Positions 1 through 7,775 of a stretch of DNA of 64,000 bases are shown here, piece after piece. The position numbers and the translations under genes are program-made. Numbering within the stretch: the stretch's first letter is position 1; every line of letters begins with the position of its first letter. Under the pieces are notes generated by a model, which saw nothing but the letters and a program-made list of their open reading frames with translations, was not told the origin of the DNA and did no database searches. Origin of the DNA: Pontibacillus halophilus JSM 076056 = DSM 19796. GTDB taxonomy: Bacteria > Bacillota > Bacilli > Bacillales > BH030062. The stretch is taken from assembly GCF_000425205.1 (NCBI RefSeq), contig NZ_AULI01000007.1, positions 1 to 64,000 on the forward strand. Direction: 5' to 3'.

Positions 1-231
1 TAGCCGTTGATTTTCCTTCCGAAGACGAATCAACTCATTTTCTTCAGGAGTGCGATTGTCCTTCTCTTTAAAGGACCCGGACTTCTCAAATCGGCTCACC
101 CAATTATCAAAGGTAGAAGGATTCAGCTCGTACTCTTCAATAATCTGTTTCCTAGGTTTACCGTTCTGATAAAGCTGGACCATCTGCTTCTTAAACTCCT
201 CTGTGAACGTACGTCTGGACCTCTTAGTCAT
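1..231 (-). CDS. IS3-family transposase OrfA, 5' part (runs off the window)
   Basis: The minus strand reads from an ATG at 231 without a stop to the window edge, giving 77 residues that start MTKRSRRTFTEEFKKQMVQL. This is the N-terminal helix-turn-helix of IS3/IS150-type OrfA proteins (HTH_Tnp_1), which bind the IS ends. The tail (EENELIRLRKENQRL) is the start of the leucine-zipper-like region normally followed by OrfB through a -1 frameshift. The gene points away from the truncated restriction gene at 295-738. The rest of the element lies outside the window, so I cannot tell whether it is intact. Confidence 0.85.
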   Translation of the reverse strand, partial: MTKRSRRTFTEEFKKQMVQLYQNGKPRKQIIEEYELNPSTFDNWVSRFEKSGSFKEKDNRTPEENELIRLRKENQRL

Positions 232-277
232 GGTCAGTGCTCCTCGCTATTTGAATTGAGATAAGTTTACCTGACCT

Positions 278-303
278 TAATTTACATGTCCAATTTAGTG
301 TAG
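278..303. mobile_element. Probable terminal end of the IS3-family element
   Basis: Reading the minus strand towards the transposase, this stretch contains TACACTAAATTGGACATG, resembling IS150-group ends (TG-n-AC...TTGGACA). It sits 50-70 bp upstream of OrfA, where an IS3 end is expected. The exact boundary and the target duplication cannot be fixed without the other end. Confidence 0.45.
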
Positions 304-738
304 CCTATCCACTGTCGATTCAAAAATGAACATAGGAGGTATTTCTCTTCTCTCATCTTTTGATTTGTATGCTTTCTCAAACACATCCTTCAACAAGACG
401 TTTCCCCTTTGTTTTGTATCTAAGTGATTATTGTTAGGTGTCTTATTATCGCCATAATAAGTGAAAGTACCTTTCTTTTCATTCAATAAATCAGGCCACT
501 CATCTACTTTACCTGTTGAGAAGATAACAGTATAAGCTAGTTGATCTTTAACTTTACCACCAGATTCTTTTCTCGACTTCCTGAAACCTCCTCTGTTCCC
601 TACACTTTTGATATATCCATCCAACCTAAACAATTTTGTAAGAGGATCGTCTGCAGCAGGATTTCCTTTGGTGCCTCCTTCATAAATCGCATTTACAATC
701 AAAGGTGCTTCCTCAAGCTCTTCATATTTGAATCTCAT
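295..738 (-). pseudogene. AspBHI-like methylation-dependent restriction enzyme, N-terminal domain only (IS-truncated)
   Basis: The 147-aa reading frame starts at an ATG with a strong AGGAGG site. It resembles the N-terminal DNA-recognition domain of AspBHI/MspJI-family enzymes, which recognise 5-methylcytosine: AIYEGGTKGN near residue 18, SVGNRGGFRK near 45, YYGDNKT at 94-100 and IPPMFIFE near 133. The family has a C-terminal Mrr-like nuclease domain of roughly 200 residues, which is absent. The frame ends (DRLH, stop) exactly where the IS3-type end begins, so the stop codon probably comes from the IS. Family assignment is from memory of the motifs. The product would bind but not cut DNA, if it folds. 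Confidence 0.6.
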
Positions 739-1147
739 ATAATCCTCCTCAAGCTATTGATGACGAAAGTGAACCGGCGAGGATTTCAAAAATTTCTGCC
801 CCACAGCAGAAACTTCATTATGAAAAACAAGGATTTATGACCTTTATAGCACTTCAATTAATTAACATTTCTAAAACTTAATACTCAGTGACATCCATTC
901 ATTGAGATTAGTTAACTATAATGAACATAATTGAACAAGGAAATAAAATTATACCTCTAACTTCTCATACTAAAGACTCATACAGTTCCCAAATATTCGT
1001 TAGTATCTGTATCTTCATTTAACTCAGGTTCCACATATCAATAAATAACGTGGAGAGGGTTCTCATGTTTTTGAGAATTATTAGTTCTCAAAACAATAGA
1101 ACCTTCCCCTGAGTTTTCTGAAAAAACAAAAATCCAATCCAATCAAT
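739..1147. other. Gene-poor AT-rich stretch with a nested hairpin
   Basis: No convincing gene is seen. It contains the upstream region of the truncated restriction gene, a short inverted repeat (TTTCTGC/GCAGAAA near 796-815) and the multi-level inverted repeat at 1021-1115 described separately. Confidence 0.6.
1021..1115. repeat. Three-tier nested inverted repeat
   Basis: Outer arms AACTCAGG (1021-1028) and CCTGAGTT (1108-1115) enclose GGTTCT (1058-1063) / AGAACC (1097-1102), which enclose TTTTGAGAA (1068-1076) / TTCTCAAAA (1085-1093) with a 7-8 nt loop. Transcribed on either strand it would fold into one long interrupted hairpin. Only a short U-run follows, so it is not a standard terminator. 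It may be a remnant of a mobile element end. Confidence 0.5.
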
Positions 1148-1405
1148 TCAATATCGATACCCTTTCCTTTGATCCATGAAAATTGATTCTATTGAAAAAT
1201 CACGGTACTTCTCTTTATGGATAAATCGGTGGTTGTTACCCGTTTTAGCTAACATTTTTACGGCAGCTTCAAAAATAGCTTTTTGATCTTTCAATCTAGC
1301 GATGTTAACGTACATTTTACCAGTTACAAATACTCTTCTTATCCAACTTGATTTTTGTAATTTTTTCTTACATTGTTTATGTATCTTCCACCTTACTATT
1401 GCCTC
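1148..1405 (-). pseudogene. Possible gene remnant, 86 open codons, no start
   Basis: The minus strand is open from after a TGA at 1406-1408 to a TGA at 1148-1150. The translation has protein-like composition (for example VFVTGKMYVNIARLKDQKAI, then FEAAVKMLAKTGNN). The only internal ATG (1313-1315) lacks a ribosome-binding site. It lies directly downstream of the Sau3AI-like gene in the same direction and could be the tail of a decayed partner gene. I do not recognise a family, and chance remains possible in such AT-rich DNA. Confidence 0.3.
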
Positions 1406-1444
1406 TCATTATAGTATTTATTTAAGAAACTTACTCTAAGCCTA

Positions 1445-2821
1445 TTAATCTAGCCCTACAATTTTTCTTATGTATCCTTTATTAATGAACAGACATTTTT
1501 TCTTAATAGTTATTCCACTAGGCAATGTTACAAATACACTTTTACCTGATCCTTTTGGACGAATTTGAAATGGTGGATAGTCTCTTATTCCTCCTGGTAA
1601 GTTGTCAGACCATCTACCATGTTTTCCTTTTGATTCATCAATTTCTACTGTTATCGAGTCTGAATTAATCATATCTTTTATTTGATAAAAAAGTTCTGAG
1701 GCCTTATGTATAAAATCTTCATCAGGTACCCAAATAGTATATCCTAGAAACCTGTTTTTACCATACTCGTATTCATCCCATACTGTAAGTATGTATGTTG
1801 TTTCTGCGAAACAACTATACCAAGTAGATTCCTCAAATTCATCATACGCTATTTCAGTAAAATCAATATTTGGAAATGACATATCTTGATTATTTTTTTT
1901 ATCTAATCTATTACGGACAGTTTTAATAGCATATCCTTCTTTTAAGAACTCATCTGTATGATTTAAGTTTCCTCCCTTTGTACCGAACATCAAACCAATT
2001 AAATTGAATAGACTACTCTTTCCATTTACTTCTTTTTTCATTTCAAATTGGATTTGTTCATCAGTTTTTCCGGTATATTCATTTAATGTTTCAGTAACAG
2101 TATCTAGAAAGCTACTGTGGGGAGGGATATTGATATGTTCAACTTGCTCAGGTGTCACTAATTTTCTAAAATATGAAGACATATATCCAACTTTATAAGA
2201 GTATGCTCTTGACTTTGCTTTCTGTATCGAAAATGGTTGTTTAACTAAGTCTTTTCCTTTACCTTGGCCTTTTGTACACGCTCCCATTATTTTTTGTTGT
2301 TTTTCACTAATTTCATGAGCCTTACCTTGCTCGATTTTATCAACAATTGAATGATAATCTATACGTACTTTTGACTTATCGGATTCAGATAACCGAAAAC
2401 GCGCAGTCTTAATTATCTTAAACTCTTCAACTGGAGTGTTTTCTTCATGGAGATAAAAAATCAAAAGCATGTTACTCGCTTTTTTGTTTACAATGCTTTC
2501 TTCGAATGAAATTTTATAATCTTCCATATAATTAATCATACCTAGTACTAGACGCTCTTTGGAGCTATATCCTGCCTTTTTATTCTTAAGCACAGGTGTG
2601 ACTTTCAATTCGATATTATGATGTATAAAATCCGAGCCTTTAATGGAGTTTGCTGGTATTCCGAAAAAGTCAGATTGAATCATATTACCTATATTTCCCT
2701 TGTCTTTTTTTCTTTTCATCCAACCTGACTTATCCAGATTCCCTAATTTCTCACCTTCAAGCTCTTCTGCTAGATGGAATATTTGTTGCTCGGTCCATAG
2801 ATCAGAATAAAAATATGACAT
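1445..2821 (-). CDS. Sau3AI/MutH-family type II restriction endonuclease
   Basis: The protein of 458 aa is close to Sau3AI (about 490 aa), which cuts before GATC and carries an N-terminal catalytic MutH fold plus a C-terminal MutH-like allosteric fold. Counting from a GTG three codons upstream, the catalytic D-x6-E-x-K set is D67, E74 and K76 (SDFIHHNIELK), followed by KERLVLGMINY at 91-101, typical of this family. I chose the ATG at 2821 because AAGAGGTG lies 7 nt before it; the upstream GTG at 2830 overlaps that site. No cognate cytosine methyltransferase is visible on either side, which is unusual for a type II enzyme. The region is AT-rich and probably transferred. GATC specificity is inferred from the family only. 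Confidence 0.8.
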   Translation of the reverse strand: MSYFYSDLWTEQQIFHLAEELEGEKLGNLDKSGWMKRKKDKGNIGNMIQSDFFGIPANSIKGSDFIHHNIELKVTPVLKNKKAGYSSKERLVLGMINYMEDYKISFEESIVNKKASNMLLIFYLHEENTPVEEFKIIKTARFRLSESDKSKVRIDYHSIVDKIEQGKAHEISEKQQKIMGACTKGQGKGKDLVKQPFSIQKAKSRAYSYKVGYMSSYFRKLVTPEQVEHINIPPHSSFLDTVTETLNEYTGKTDEQIQFEMKKEVNGKSSLFNLIGLMFGTKGGNLNHTDEFLKEGYAIKTVRNRLDKKNNQDMSFPNIDFTEIAYDEFEESTWYSCFAETTYILTVWDEYEYGKNRFLGYTIWVPDEDFIHKASELFYQIKDMINSDSITVEIDESKGKHGRWSDNLPGGIRDYPPFQIRPKGSGKSVFVTLPSGITIKKKCLFINKGYIRKIVGLD

Positions 2822-3282
2822 TAAAAACACCTCTTAAATATTTCAAATATTTCGTAGCTTCATTTTACCAGGGTTTAGTAAGAAAATTCAAAAAAATATA
2901 TCCCAAGTAGTATAATTACATTATTAGATATTTGATTTATATTTTCATATATATAAAATTCATGAATAATAGGGGACGGTGCTTACATTTGTGAAATTAT
3001 ACAAGAAGGTACCCAAATACATTGATGATAATTCAATTATTCACACACCTTTTCTTATACGTTCAACCTCTCACACAAGTATTTATTATGATATAACAAT
3101 ACATAAATTAACATATTTTTATTAAATTAGATATATTGGAACAAATTAATAACTTCAACACATAATATAAAAAGAAATTGACATTGAATTAACGTGTTCA
3201 GGTTCTAGAGTGAAAAGTGCTAATAACAATTAAAACGACACAATGGTCAGTATATGTTTCGAAACATATTTAACAGAAAAAG
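2822..3282. other. AT-rich intergenic region
   Basis: No supported gene in this stretch. It includes the upstream region of the Sau3AI-like gene and a perfect 18-bp palindrome at 3252-3269, listed separately. Confidence 0.6.
3252..3269. promoter_or_regulatory. Perfect 18-bp palindrome, possible operator
   Basis: ATATGTTTCGAAACATAT is its own reverse complement. It lies in a gene-free region with no adjacent start codon on either strand. It resembles a dimeric repressor site, but no target gene is evident. Confidence 0.3.
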
Positions 3283-3319
3283 TAAAAAAGCCCTCAGATT
3301 TTTCTGGGCGCTTTTTTTT
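3283..3319. terminator. Rho-independent terminator (bidirectional)
   Basis: AGCCCTCAGA pairs with TCTGGGCGCT with one mismatch, with T-runs on both sides. On the minus strand it follows the nuclease gene that ends at 3371. Confidence 0.7.
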
Positions 3320-3370
3320 CGAACTAATGAATTTTTCATCTTCAACTATTTATCTCAAAAAACTAGAGAC

Positions 3371-4309
3371 TTACTCCCCAACTATCCCATCCCCATCATT
3401 ATCACGCATGTAGGGGTATAACCAATGATTGCTGTTTATCGGCATATTGAAACCAGCTGCTTTTGCTTCTTTAATTGTTACCTGTCCATTACCGTTAGTA
3501 TCGATGCTAGAAATATCACCATTATTGTTCGAACTCGCCGATTCGGAAGACTCATTGTCTATCACACCTAGCGATTTGTTTACTTCATCAGGATTCACAT
3601 TATCAAATGAATCAACGACTTCATTACCCGTTAAATTATAGGTATATTTATAACTTGAGGGGATATGAGTTTCTGTATTAGGATATGTGACAATTGCTTC
3701 AAAATCAGTGGCTCCTCCCGCGTCACGGATTGCGTCTTCCAAATAAGCTTGATCACCATGGCGGTTTAGAGTACTTTCTTGTGGAGTAATATTGTAAGCA
3801 TTTGATACGCCGCCAAGCGAATCAGCAATAATATGTCCTTCATCTAAAACATCACTTTCGACTCCAGGAACCTTTGCCTCATCTGAGTAATATCTACCAG
3901 ACGATAATACAGGTTCCTTACTGTCATCTTGTAAAATAATCTTAGCTGCAATAACACGTACTAGTTGCCCGTATTCATTAGTAAAAGCCCAATATTTACG
4001 ATCCCCATAACCAATGTCAACAACGACGTTAGCCTCACGGTATCCAGACAAATCACCGCCATCGACTTCAATAGTTTTGTATCCTGGAAACAGGTCATCA
4101 TTTGTTTCGTTTGATGTTTCTTCTACTACTGGTTTATCGACAACCTCAGACAGAACTTCTTCCTTTTCTCTATGCTCATTCGTATTTTCTGTAGTTAATT
4201 CTTGTTGATTGGTTTCATGATTTGTAATAGAAGTATCTTCTCCATTGGTACAACCACTCAAAGAAATTAGCGTTAAAACTAAGATTAGAATGCTTATTTT
4301 CATTTTCAT
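3371..4309 (-). CDS. Secreted DNA/RNA non-specific endonuclease lipoprotein with EF-hand/Excalibur tail
   Basis: The 312-aa protein starts with a lipoprotein signal (LSGC, lipidated Cys20) and an acidic Thr/Glu linker to about residue 75. Residues 85-235 match the Endonuclease_NS_2 type (bba-metal nucleases): DEGHIIADSLGG at 156-167 holds the catalytic His159, and the downstream N-I-T-P-Q segment (173-177) holds the metal-binding Asn. Two calcium-binding elements follow: a canonical EF-hand loop D270-E281 and DNDGDG at 303-308 (Excalibur-like). It probably degrades extracellular nucleic acid while tethered to the membrane. No immunity gene is adjacent. It is transcribed alone, ending at the hairpin near 3300. 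Confidence 0.8.
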   Translation of the reverse strand: MKMKISILILVLTLISLSGCTNGEDTSITNHETNQQELTTENTNEHREKEEVLSEVVDKPVVEETSNETNDDLFPGYKTIEVDGGDLSGYREANVVVDIGYGDRKYWAFTNEYGQLVRVIAAKIILQDDSKEPVLSSGRYYSDEAKVPGVESDVLDEGHIIADSLGGVSNAYNITPQESTLNRHGDQAYLEDAIRDAGGATDFEAIVTYPNTETHIPSSYKYTYNLTGNEVVDSFDNVNPDEVNKSLGVIDNESSESASSNNNGDISSIDTNGNGQVTIKEAKAAGFNMPINSNHWLYPYMRDNDGDGIVGE

Positions 4310-4552
4310 TTAAGATTCTCCTATAATAGTAAAATTCTTTGTTCAAATGAGATGTATATAAATCTGTATTATCTTATAACCTATTGATTCCAAATCCCTC
4401 TTGAACTATTGGGTGGGATAGATTATGTTGGCTCCATGCTCACCTCTAGCCAACCTTTACTTCAATTTTTATCGTGTACAAATCTAAGGTTATGTTATTT
4501 ATAATTTTCACTCATGAAAATGAACCTATTAATTCTAAATCAACTCTTCATT

Positions 4553-5329
4553 CTATTCCATCTTCGTCCATTCCCCACTCCCAAACGTCTGGAAGCCATA
4601 GTCTGTTGCTTTAATCTCCACAATAGTTGCACCGCTTGGATTGCCATTTGTGATGATGTCGTCTAGTTCTTCTGAGAAGCCGCTTAGGCGGGCCCAGTAG
4701 CCGAATCCGTCGCCGCCTGTACTCTTGTAGCGGCCGGGTTCGATGTCTTTGCCGACGATGTATGAGCCGTCTCCGAATGTGGTAACGGGTTGTGGGCTGT
4801 AGCTGTCGTCAATCTTGACCCAGTCTCCAGATCCTTCTGAGTTAAAGGCTACGTCCGTATCCTTGATTTCAACGTAGGTCTGGCCTTGTGGGTTGCCGTT
4901 GGCGATGATTTCTTCAAATTCTCCGCTGAATCCGGATAGGCGCTCCCAATAGAAGACGCCGCCTTCGTGCTTATATAAGCCTGGCTCAATGTCTTTGCCT
5001 ACTTCTAGCATGCCAGTTCCAACCGTAACGGTGTTATTCTCTGCTGGTGTTTCCTCCGTTGTTTCTTCTGCTGGCTCTTCTACACTTTCTTCAGTTGGTT
5101 GTTCGGCTTCTTCCGTTTCTTCTTCCACCTGCTGGTCCGTCTCCACTTCTTCGTTCGCGTCTTCGGTTTCATTTGCTTCATTTGCTTCTGGTTCTGTTGT
5201 TGCTTCTTCTGTATCTGGTTCTTCTTGTTCTTCCTGACCTTGGGACTCTGTGCACCCTGTTGCGAAGGCAACTAGGAATAAGCTTGCTAGAAGTCCAAAT
5301 AACCATGATTTCTTGTTTTTCATGTTCAT
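4553..5329 (-). CDS. Acidic lipoprotein with two tandem C-terminal repeats
   Basis: Signal peptide with lipobox ATGC (Cys26), then about 75 residues almost entirely of Glu, Thr, Ala and Asp: a disordered spacer across the cell wall. Two copies of a domain of about 68 residues follow (about 105-172 and 186-256). Each contains V-G-K-D-I-E-P-G-x-Y, then Y-W-x-R-L-S-G-F-S and N-G-N-P-x-G near its middle. The domain recurs in Firmicute surface lipoproteins of unknown function. The extreme acidity fits a halophile. Monocistronic by spacing. Function unknown. Confidence 0.8.
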   Translation of the reverse strand: MNMKNKKSWLFGLLASLFLVAFATGCTESQGQEEQEEPDTEEATTEPEANEANETEDANEEVETDQQVEEETEEAEQPTEESVEEPAEETTEETPAENNTVTVGTGMLEVGKDIEPGLYKHEGGVFYWERLSGFSGEFEEIIANGNPQGQTYVEIKDTDVAFNSEGSGDWVKIDDSYSPQPVTTFGDGSYIVGKDIEPGRYKSTGGDGFGYWARLSGFSEELDDIITNGNPSGATIVEIKATDYGFQTFGSGEWTKME

Positions 5330-5409
5330 GAATGATTCCCCCTAATGTTGTTGTATCTTCATTATAATGGAACGGGTGCGCAAAAATGTGTCCACCCTGC
5401 ATGTCTTTG

Positions 5410-6393
5410 TCAGCTGTATTGCTTCGACATGGCTTCGATTTCATCAATGACTTGTTGCTTGAGGGATGCTGGGGATAAGACTTTGGCTTTATGTCCCCAT
5501 GTTAAGATCCAGCTCTTCAAACCCGTGCTCATCTTTGCTTGTGTTGTCAGAGTGAAATGCTCTTCATCAACAGGCTGAATCCACGCCTCTAACCCAAATC
5601 GGTCAAGGACCACATTCAAGAGGCTGACGTGGAATTGAATCTTCACCCGTTCTTCTTCCCCTGCAAACATGTGGAAACTATGGTCTACATAGTCCTGAAT
5701 GTAAAAGTCTTCTTTCTTGAATCGGTCATCTGACAATTCAATGTTCCGCATACGGTCGAGGCGATAGTGGCGCATCTCCCCCGTTTCCTTGAACTTCCCG
5801 ATTAAATAGTAGAAATCATTCTGCCAAATGAGGGCATAGGGCTCCACGTAGTAGGTACCGCCGTCACGATTGTATTCGAATTCTTTCTTCATATTGTATT
5901 TGCCATATTGATAAAGCAGGACTTTCTGCTCTGAGATGGCTCTATGTACCGAGTCGATGCTCAGTTTAACAAGCTGGTAGTCATCATTCGCAGATTGAGA
6001 GAATAAGAGTGGGTCCGGCAGCGTCTTCGCGATGTGCTTGCTTGTCAATTGTTTCACCTGCTGGATTAGATCCTTCTTCTCCTTCTCTGTAATAAATCGA
6101 GCGGATAGGACGGCATCATTAATCAGACGGAGCTGATACGTCTCGAACACGCGGTCCTGACAGCTGTAGAACATTTTCCCAAATTGACCTTGGTTTCGGA
6201 CAATCTCGTAACCTGCTTCCTCAAGCACGTCCATATCCCGCTTCAACGTCCTCGCATCGAATTTGGCGTCCGCTCCGAAGACAAGGCGAAGCTTCTCGAT
6301 GATTTCGTTCATGCTCAGCTCGTGATACTCATCCGTTTCCTCAAAAAGTATATCGCGTAGCTTTAGTAAGCGCGTATTGTTGTTTAATTCCAT
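5410..6393 (-). CDS. WYL-domain transcriptional regulator (HTH-WYL-WCX)
   Basis: The 327-aa protein has an N-terminal winged helix (about 1-80) containing a DARTLKRDMDVLEEAGYEI recognition segment, a WYL domain (about 145-225; YVEPYALIWQNDFYYLIG and RHYRLDRM) and a C-terminal WCX region. WYL proteins sense ligands, often nucleotides or nucleic acid, and control DNA-damage, defence or metabolic genes. I chose the ATG at 6393 because AGGAGG precedes it by 6-7 nt; an upstream in-frame start at 6522 has no such site. It stands alone and its target is not evident. Confidence 0.85.
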   Translation of the reverse strand: MELNNNTRLLKLRDILFEETDEYHELSMNEIIEKLRLVFGADAKFDARTLKRDMDVLEEAGYEIVRNQGQFGKMFYSCQDRVFETYQLRLINDAVLSARFITEKEKKDLIQQVKQLTSKHIAKTLPDPLLFSQSANDDYQLVKLSIDSVHRAISEQKVLLYQYGKYNMKKEFEYNRDGGTYYVEPYALIWQNDFYYLIGKFKETGEMRHYRLDRMRNIELSDDRFKKEDFYIQDYVDHSFHMFAGEEERVKIQFHVSLLNVVLDRFGLEAWIQPVDEEHFTLTTQAKMSTGLKSWILTWGHKAKVLSPASLKQQVIDEIEAMSKQYS

Positions 6394-6506
6394 GAAGTTC
6401 CTCCTAAAGTTGCACTCCGTGTTGTCTATGTATTCCAGTGTAGATTTTACCAGATTATTTGTTTGAAGTGGGAGATTATACAAATTTTTAACAAAACCTG
6501 CTGACG

Positions 6507-6551
6507 TAAAAAACTCCCCCATGTCTTATGAAAATGGAAGACTGGGAGAGT
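6507..6551 (-). terminator. Rho-independent terminator of the padR-HAAS operon
   Basis: On the minus strand a 14-bp imperfect stem (ACTCTCCCAGTCTT with AAGACATGGGGGAGT) is followed by TTTTTT, just after the gene ending at 6562. Confidence 0.75.
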
Positions 6552-6561
6552 GGATTACGAT

Positions 6562-7326
6562 TTATTGAGAAGTTTTCACCGTTCGAAGATAAACAAAGAA
6601 CGCATATCCACCAAACAACACCATAGGAACGAGTCCTTCCACCCATAGCGCAGCCTCTTCTCCCATAGTAAATGCATCTGTAATGAGTGCTGGGATGTTC
6701 AAGAATGCCACTACGAGTAGAAGGAGCATCGTCTTCATCTGGATGGAGAAGGCGATGAGAATAGCTAGACATAGAAGGCCTGTGACGACTCTTCCTGTTC
6801 CGTCCAACGTATACATCGGCAAGTCGGTGAATACGTACTCTTCCAATAGTAGGATGCCTAGAAAGAAGAGAACCGGGAAGAACCCAAGCAAGCCTGTGAG
6901 CGTGAATTCGACTGCTTTTCTTGGCTTATGACTTGCAAGGTATCGGAAGAGGGTAGCAGTGAGCAAGAGAAATAGAATCATAATCGTAGGATACCCGACT
7001 AGACTGAGTATGGAATAGCTCATGTCTCCCTTCACTGCGTCGCTAATGAGCATGATGGAGAAAGCGCCAATTGCAATTACAATGAACCATTTCGCAAGTT
7101 GCTTATGGTCTAAGGACATTTCTCCCGCAATCTCCTTCATATAGGATTTAGGAGATTGGCCGATAATGTGGTCGACGCTTCGTCCATGTTGCTCCGCTTC
7201 GTGCAGGTGGTCATGCAGTTCTTCAATGATTTCTTCGGCATCTTGTTCGTTCTTCCCGCTTGAAATTAAATAAAGGCGTAAATTCTCAATAAAGTCCTGA
7301 CTCTCTTTCGATAAAGTCATGGTCAT
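6562..7326 (-). CDS. HAAS-domain (DUF1700-like) membrane protein, partner of PadR
   Basis: The protein has 254 aa. Residues 1-85 form the cytoplasmic helical HAAS signalling domain (FIENLRLYLISSGKNEQDAE, then EIIEELHDHLHEAEQHGRS), and the rest is about six membrane helices. HAAS proteins are regularly encoded next to PadR regulators and are thought to relay membrane signals to them. The start codon overlaps the padR stop (ATGA), so the two are co-translated. Its signal is unknown. Confidence 0.8.
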   Translation of the reverse strand: MTMTLSKESQDFIENLRLYLISSGKNEQDAEEIIEELHDHLHEAEQHGRSVDHIIGQSPKSYMKEIAGEMSLDHKQLAKWFIVIAIGAFSIMLISDAVKGDMSYSILSLVGYPTIMILFLLLTATLFRYLASHKPRKAVEFTLTGLLGFFPVLFFLGILLLEEYVFTDLPMYTLDGTGRVVTGLLCLAILIAFSIQMKTMLLLLVVAFLNIPALITDAFTMGEEAALWVEGLVPMVLFGGYAFFVYLRTVKTSQ

Positions 7327-7649
7327 CCTTCCTCCTTCAGTAGTTCATCTACTCCGTCAGCAATCTCTTTCCATCGTTCTTTGAACAGTTGTAGTTCCTC
7401 TCGTCCAAGTTCTGTTAGAGCATAATATTTCCGCTTTGGTCCGCCTGATGGGTGTTGCTTTTGGGTTGTGGTAACTAGACCTTCCTTCTTCATACGGAGC
7501 AGGAGCGGATAGATGCTTCCCTCCTTCACCATGGTGAAGCCGTACGCGTAGAGCTTCTCGATCATTTCATAGCCATACGTCTCACCTTTCCCGATGATGG
7601 ACAGGAGGCACCCTTCTAGGATTCCCTTTAGCAGTTGACTTGAGGACAT
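7323..7649 (-). CDS. PadR-family transcriptional regulator
   Basis: The 108-aa winged-helix protein shows PadR signatures: YGYEMIEKLYAYGF near residue 25, EGSIYPLLLRMKKEGLV near 42, and GGPKRKYYALTELGREEL near 70, plus a short C-terminal dimerisation helix. PadR proteins repress their own operon and, often, an adjacent transporter. A perfect inverted repeat lies 20-40 bp upstream of its ATG and probably is its operator. It heads a two-gene operon with the HAAS protein. Confidence 0.9.
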   Translation of the reverse strand: MSSSQLLKGILEGCLLSIIGKGETYGYEMIEKLYAYGFTMVKEGSIYPLLLRMKKEGLVTTTQKQHPSGGPKRKYYALTELGREELQLFKERWKEIADGVDELLKEEG

Positions 7650-7669
7650 GGGTACACCTACTTTCTACA

Positions 7670-7690
7670 CTATCTTGTTAAACAAGATAG
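7670..7690. promoter_or_regulatory. Perfect inverted repeat, probable PadR operator
   Basis: CTATCTTGTT and AACAAGATAG flank a single central A. The site lies 21 bp upstream of the padR start codon, in the position of an autoregulatory operator. Confidence 0.6.
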
Positions 7691-7696
7691 ATGGGC

Positions 7697-7730
7697 AAAA
7701 AAAATAACTACTTTGCTTTGCAAGGTAGTT
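7697..7730 (-). terminator. Rho-independent terminator of the sugar ABC operon
   Basis: On the minus strand AACTACCTTGC / GCAAAGTAGTT (11 bp, one G-T pair, 3-nt loop) is followed by a run of T. It lies 46 bp beyond the stop of the last permease gene. Confidence 0.8.
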
Positions 7731-7775
7731 AAAGTGTAGCATGAAGAATATCACTTTACAATATTTTCTTTTCAA

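Noticed and set aside
1-303. Annotating a complete insertion sequence
   Set aside because: Only the start of OrfA and one candidate end are in the window; completeness cannot be shown.
5047-5331. Long open frames antisense and out of frame to the acidic lipoprotein
   Set aside because: They arise from the low-complexity Glu/Thr codon repeats on the opposite strand, consist of Leu/Ser/Val or Lys/Gln runs, and have no ribosome-binding sites.
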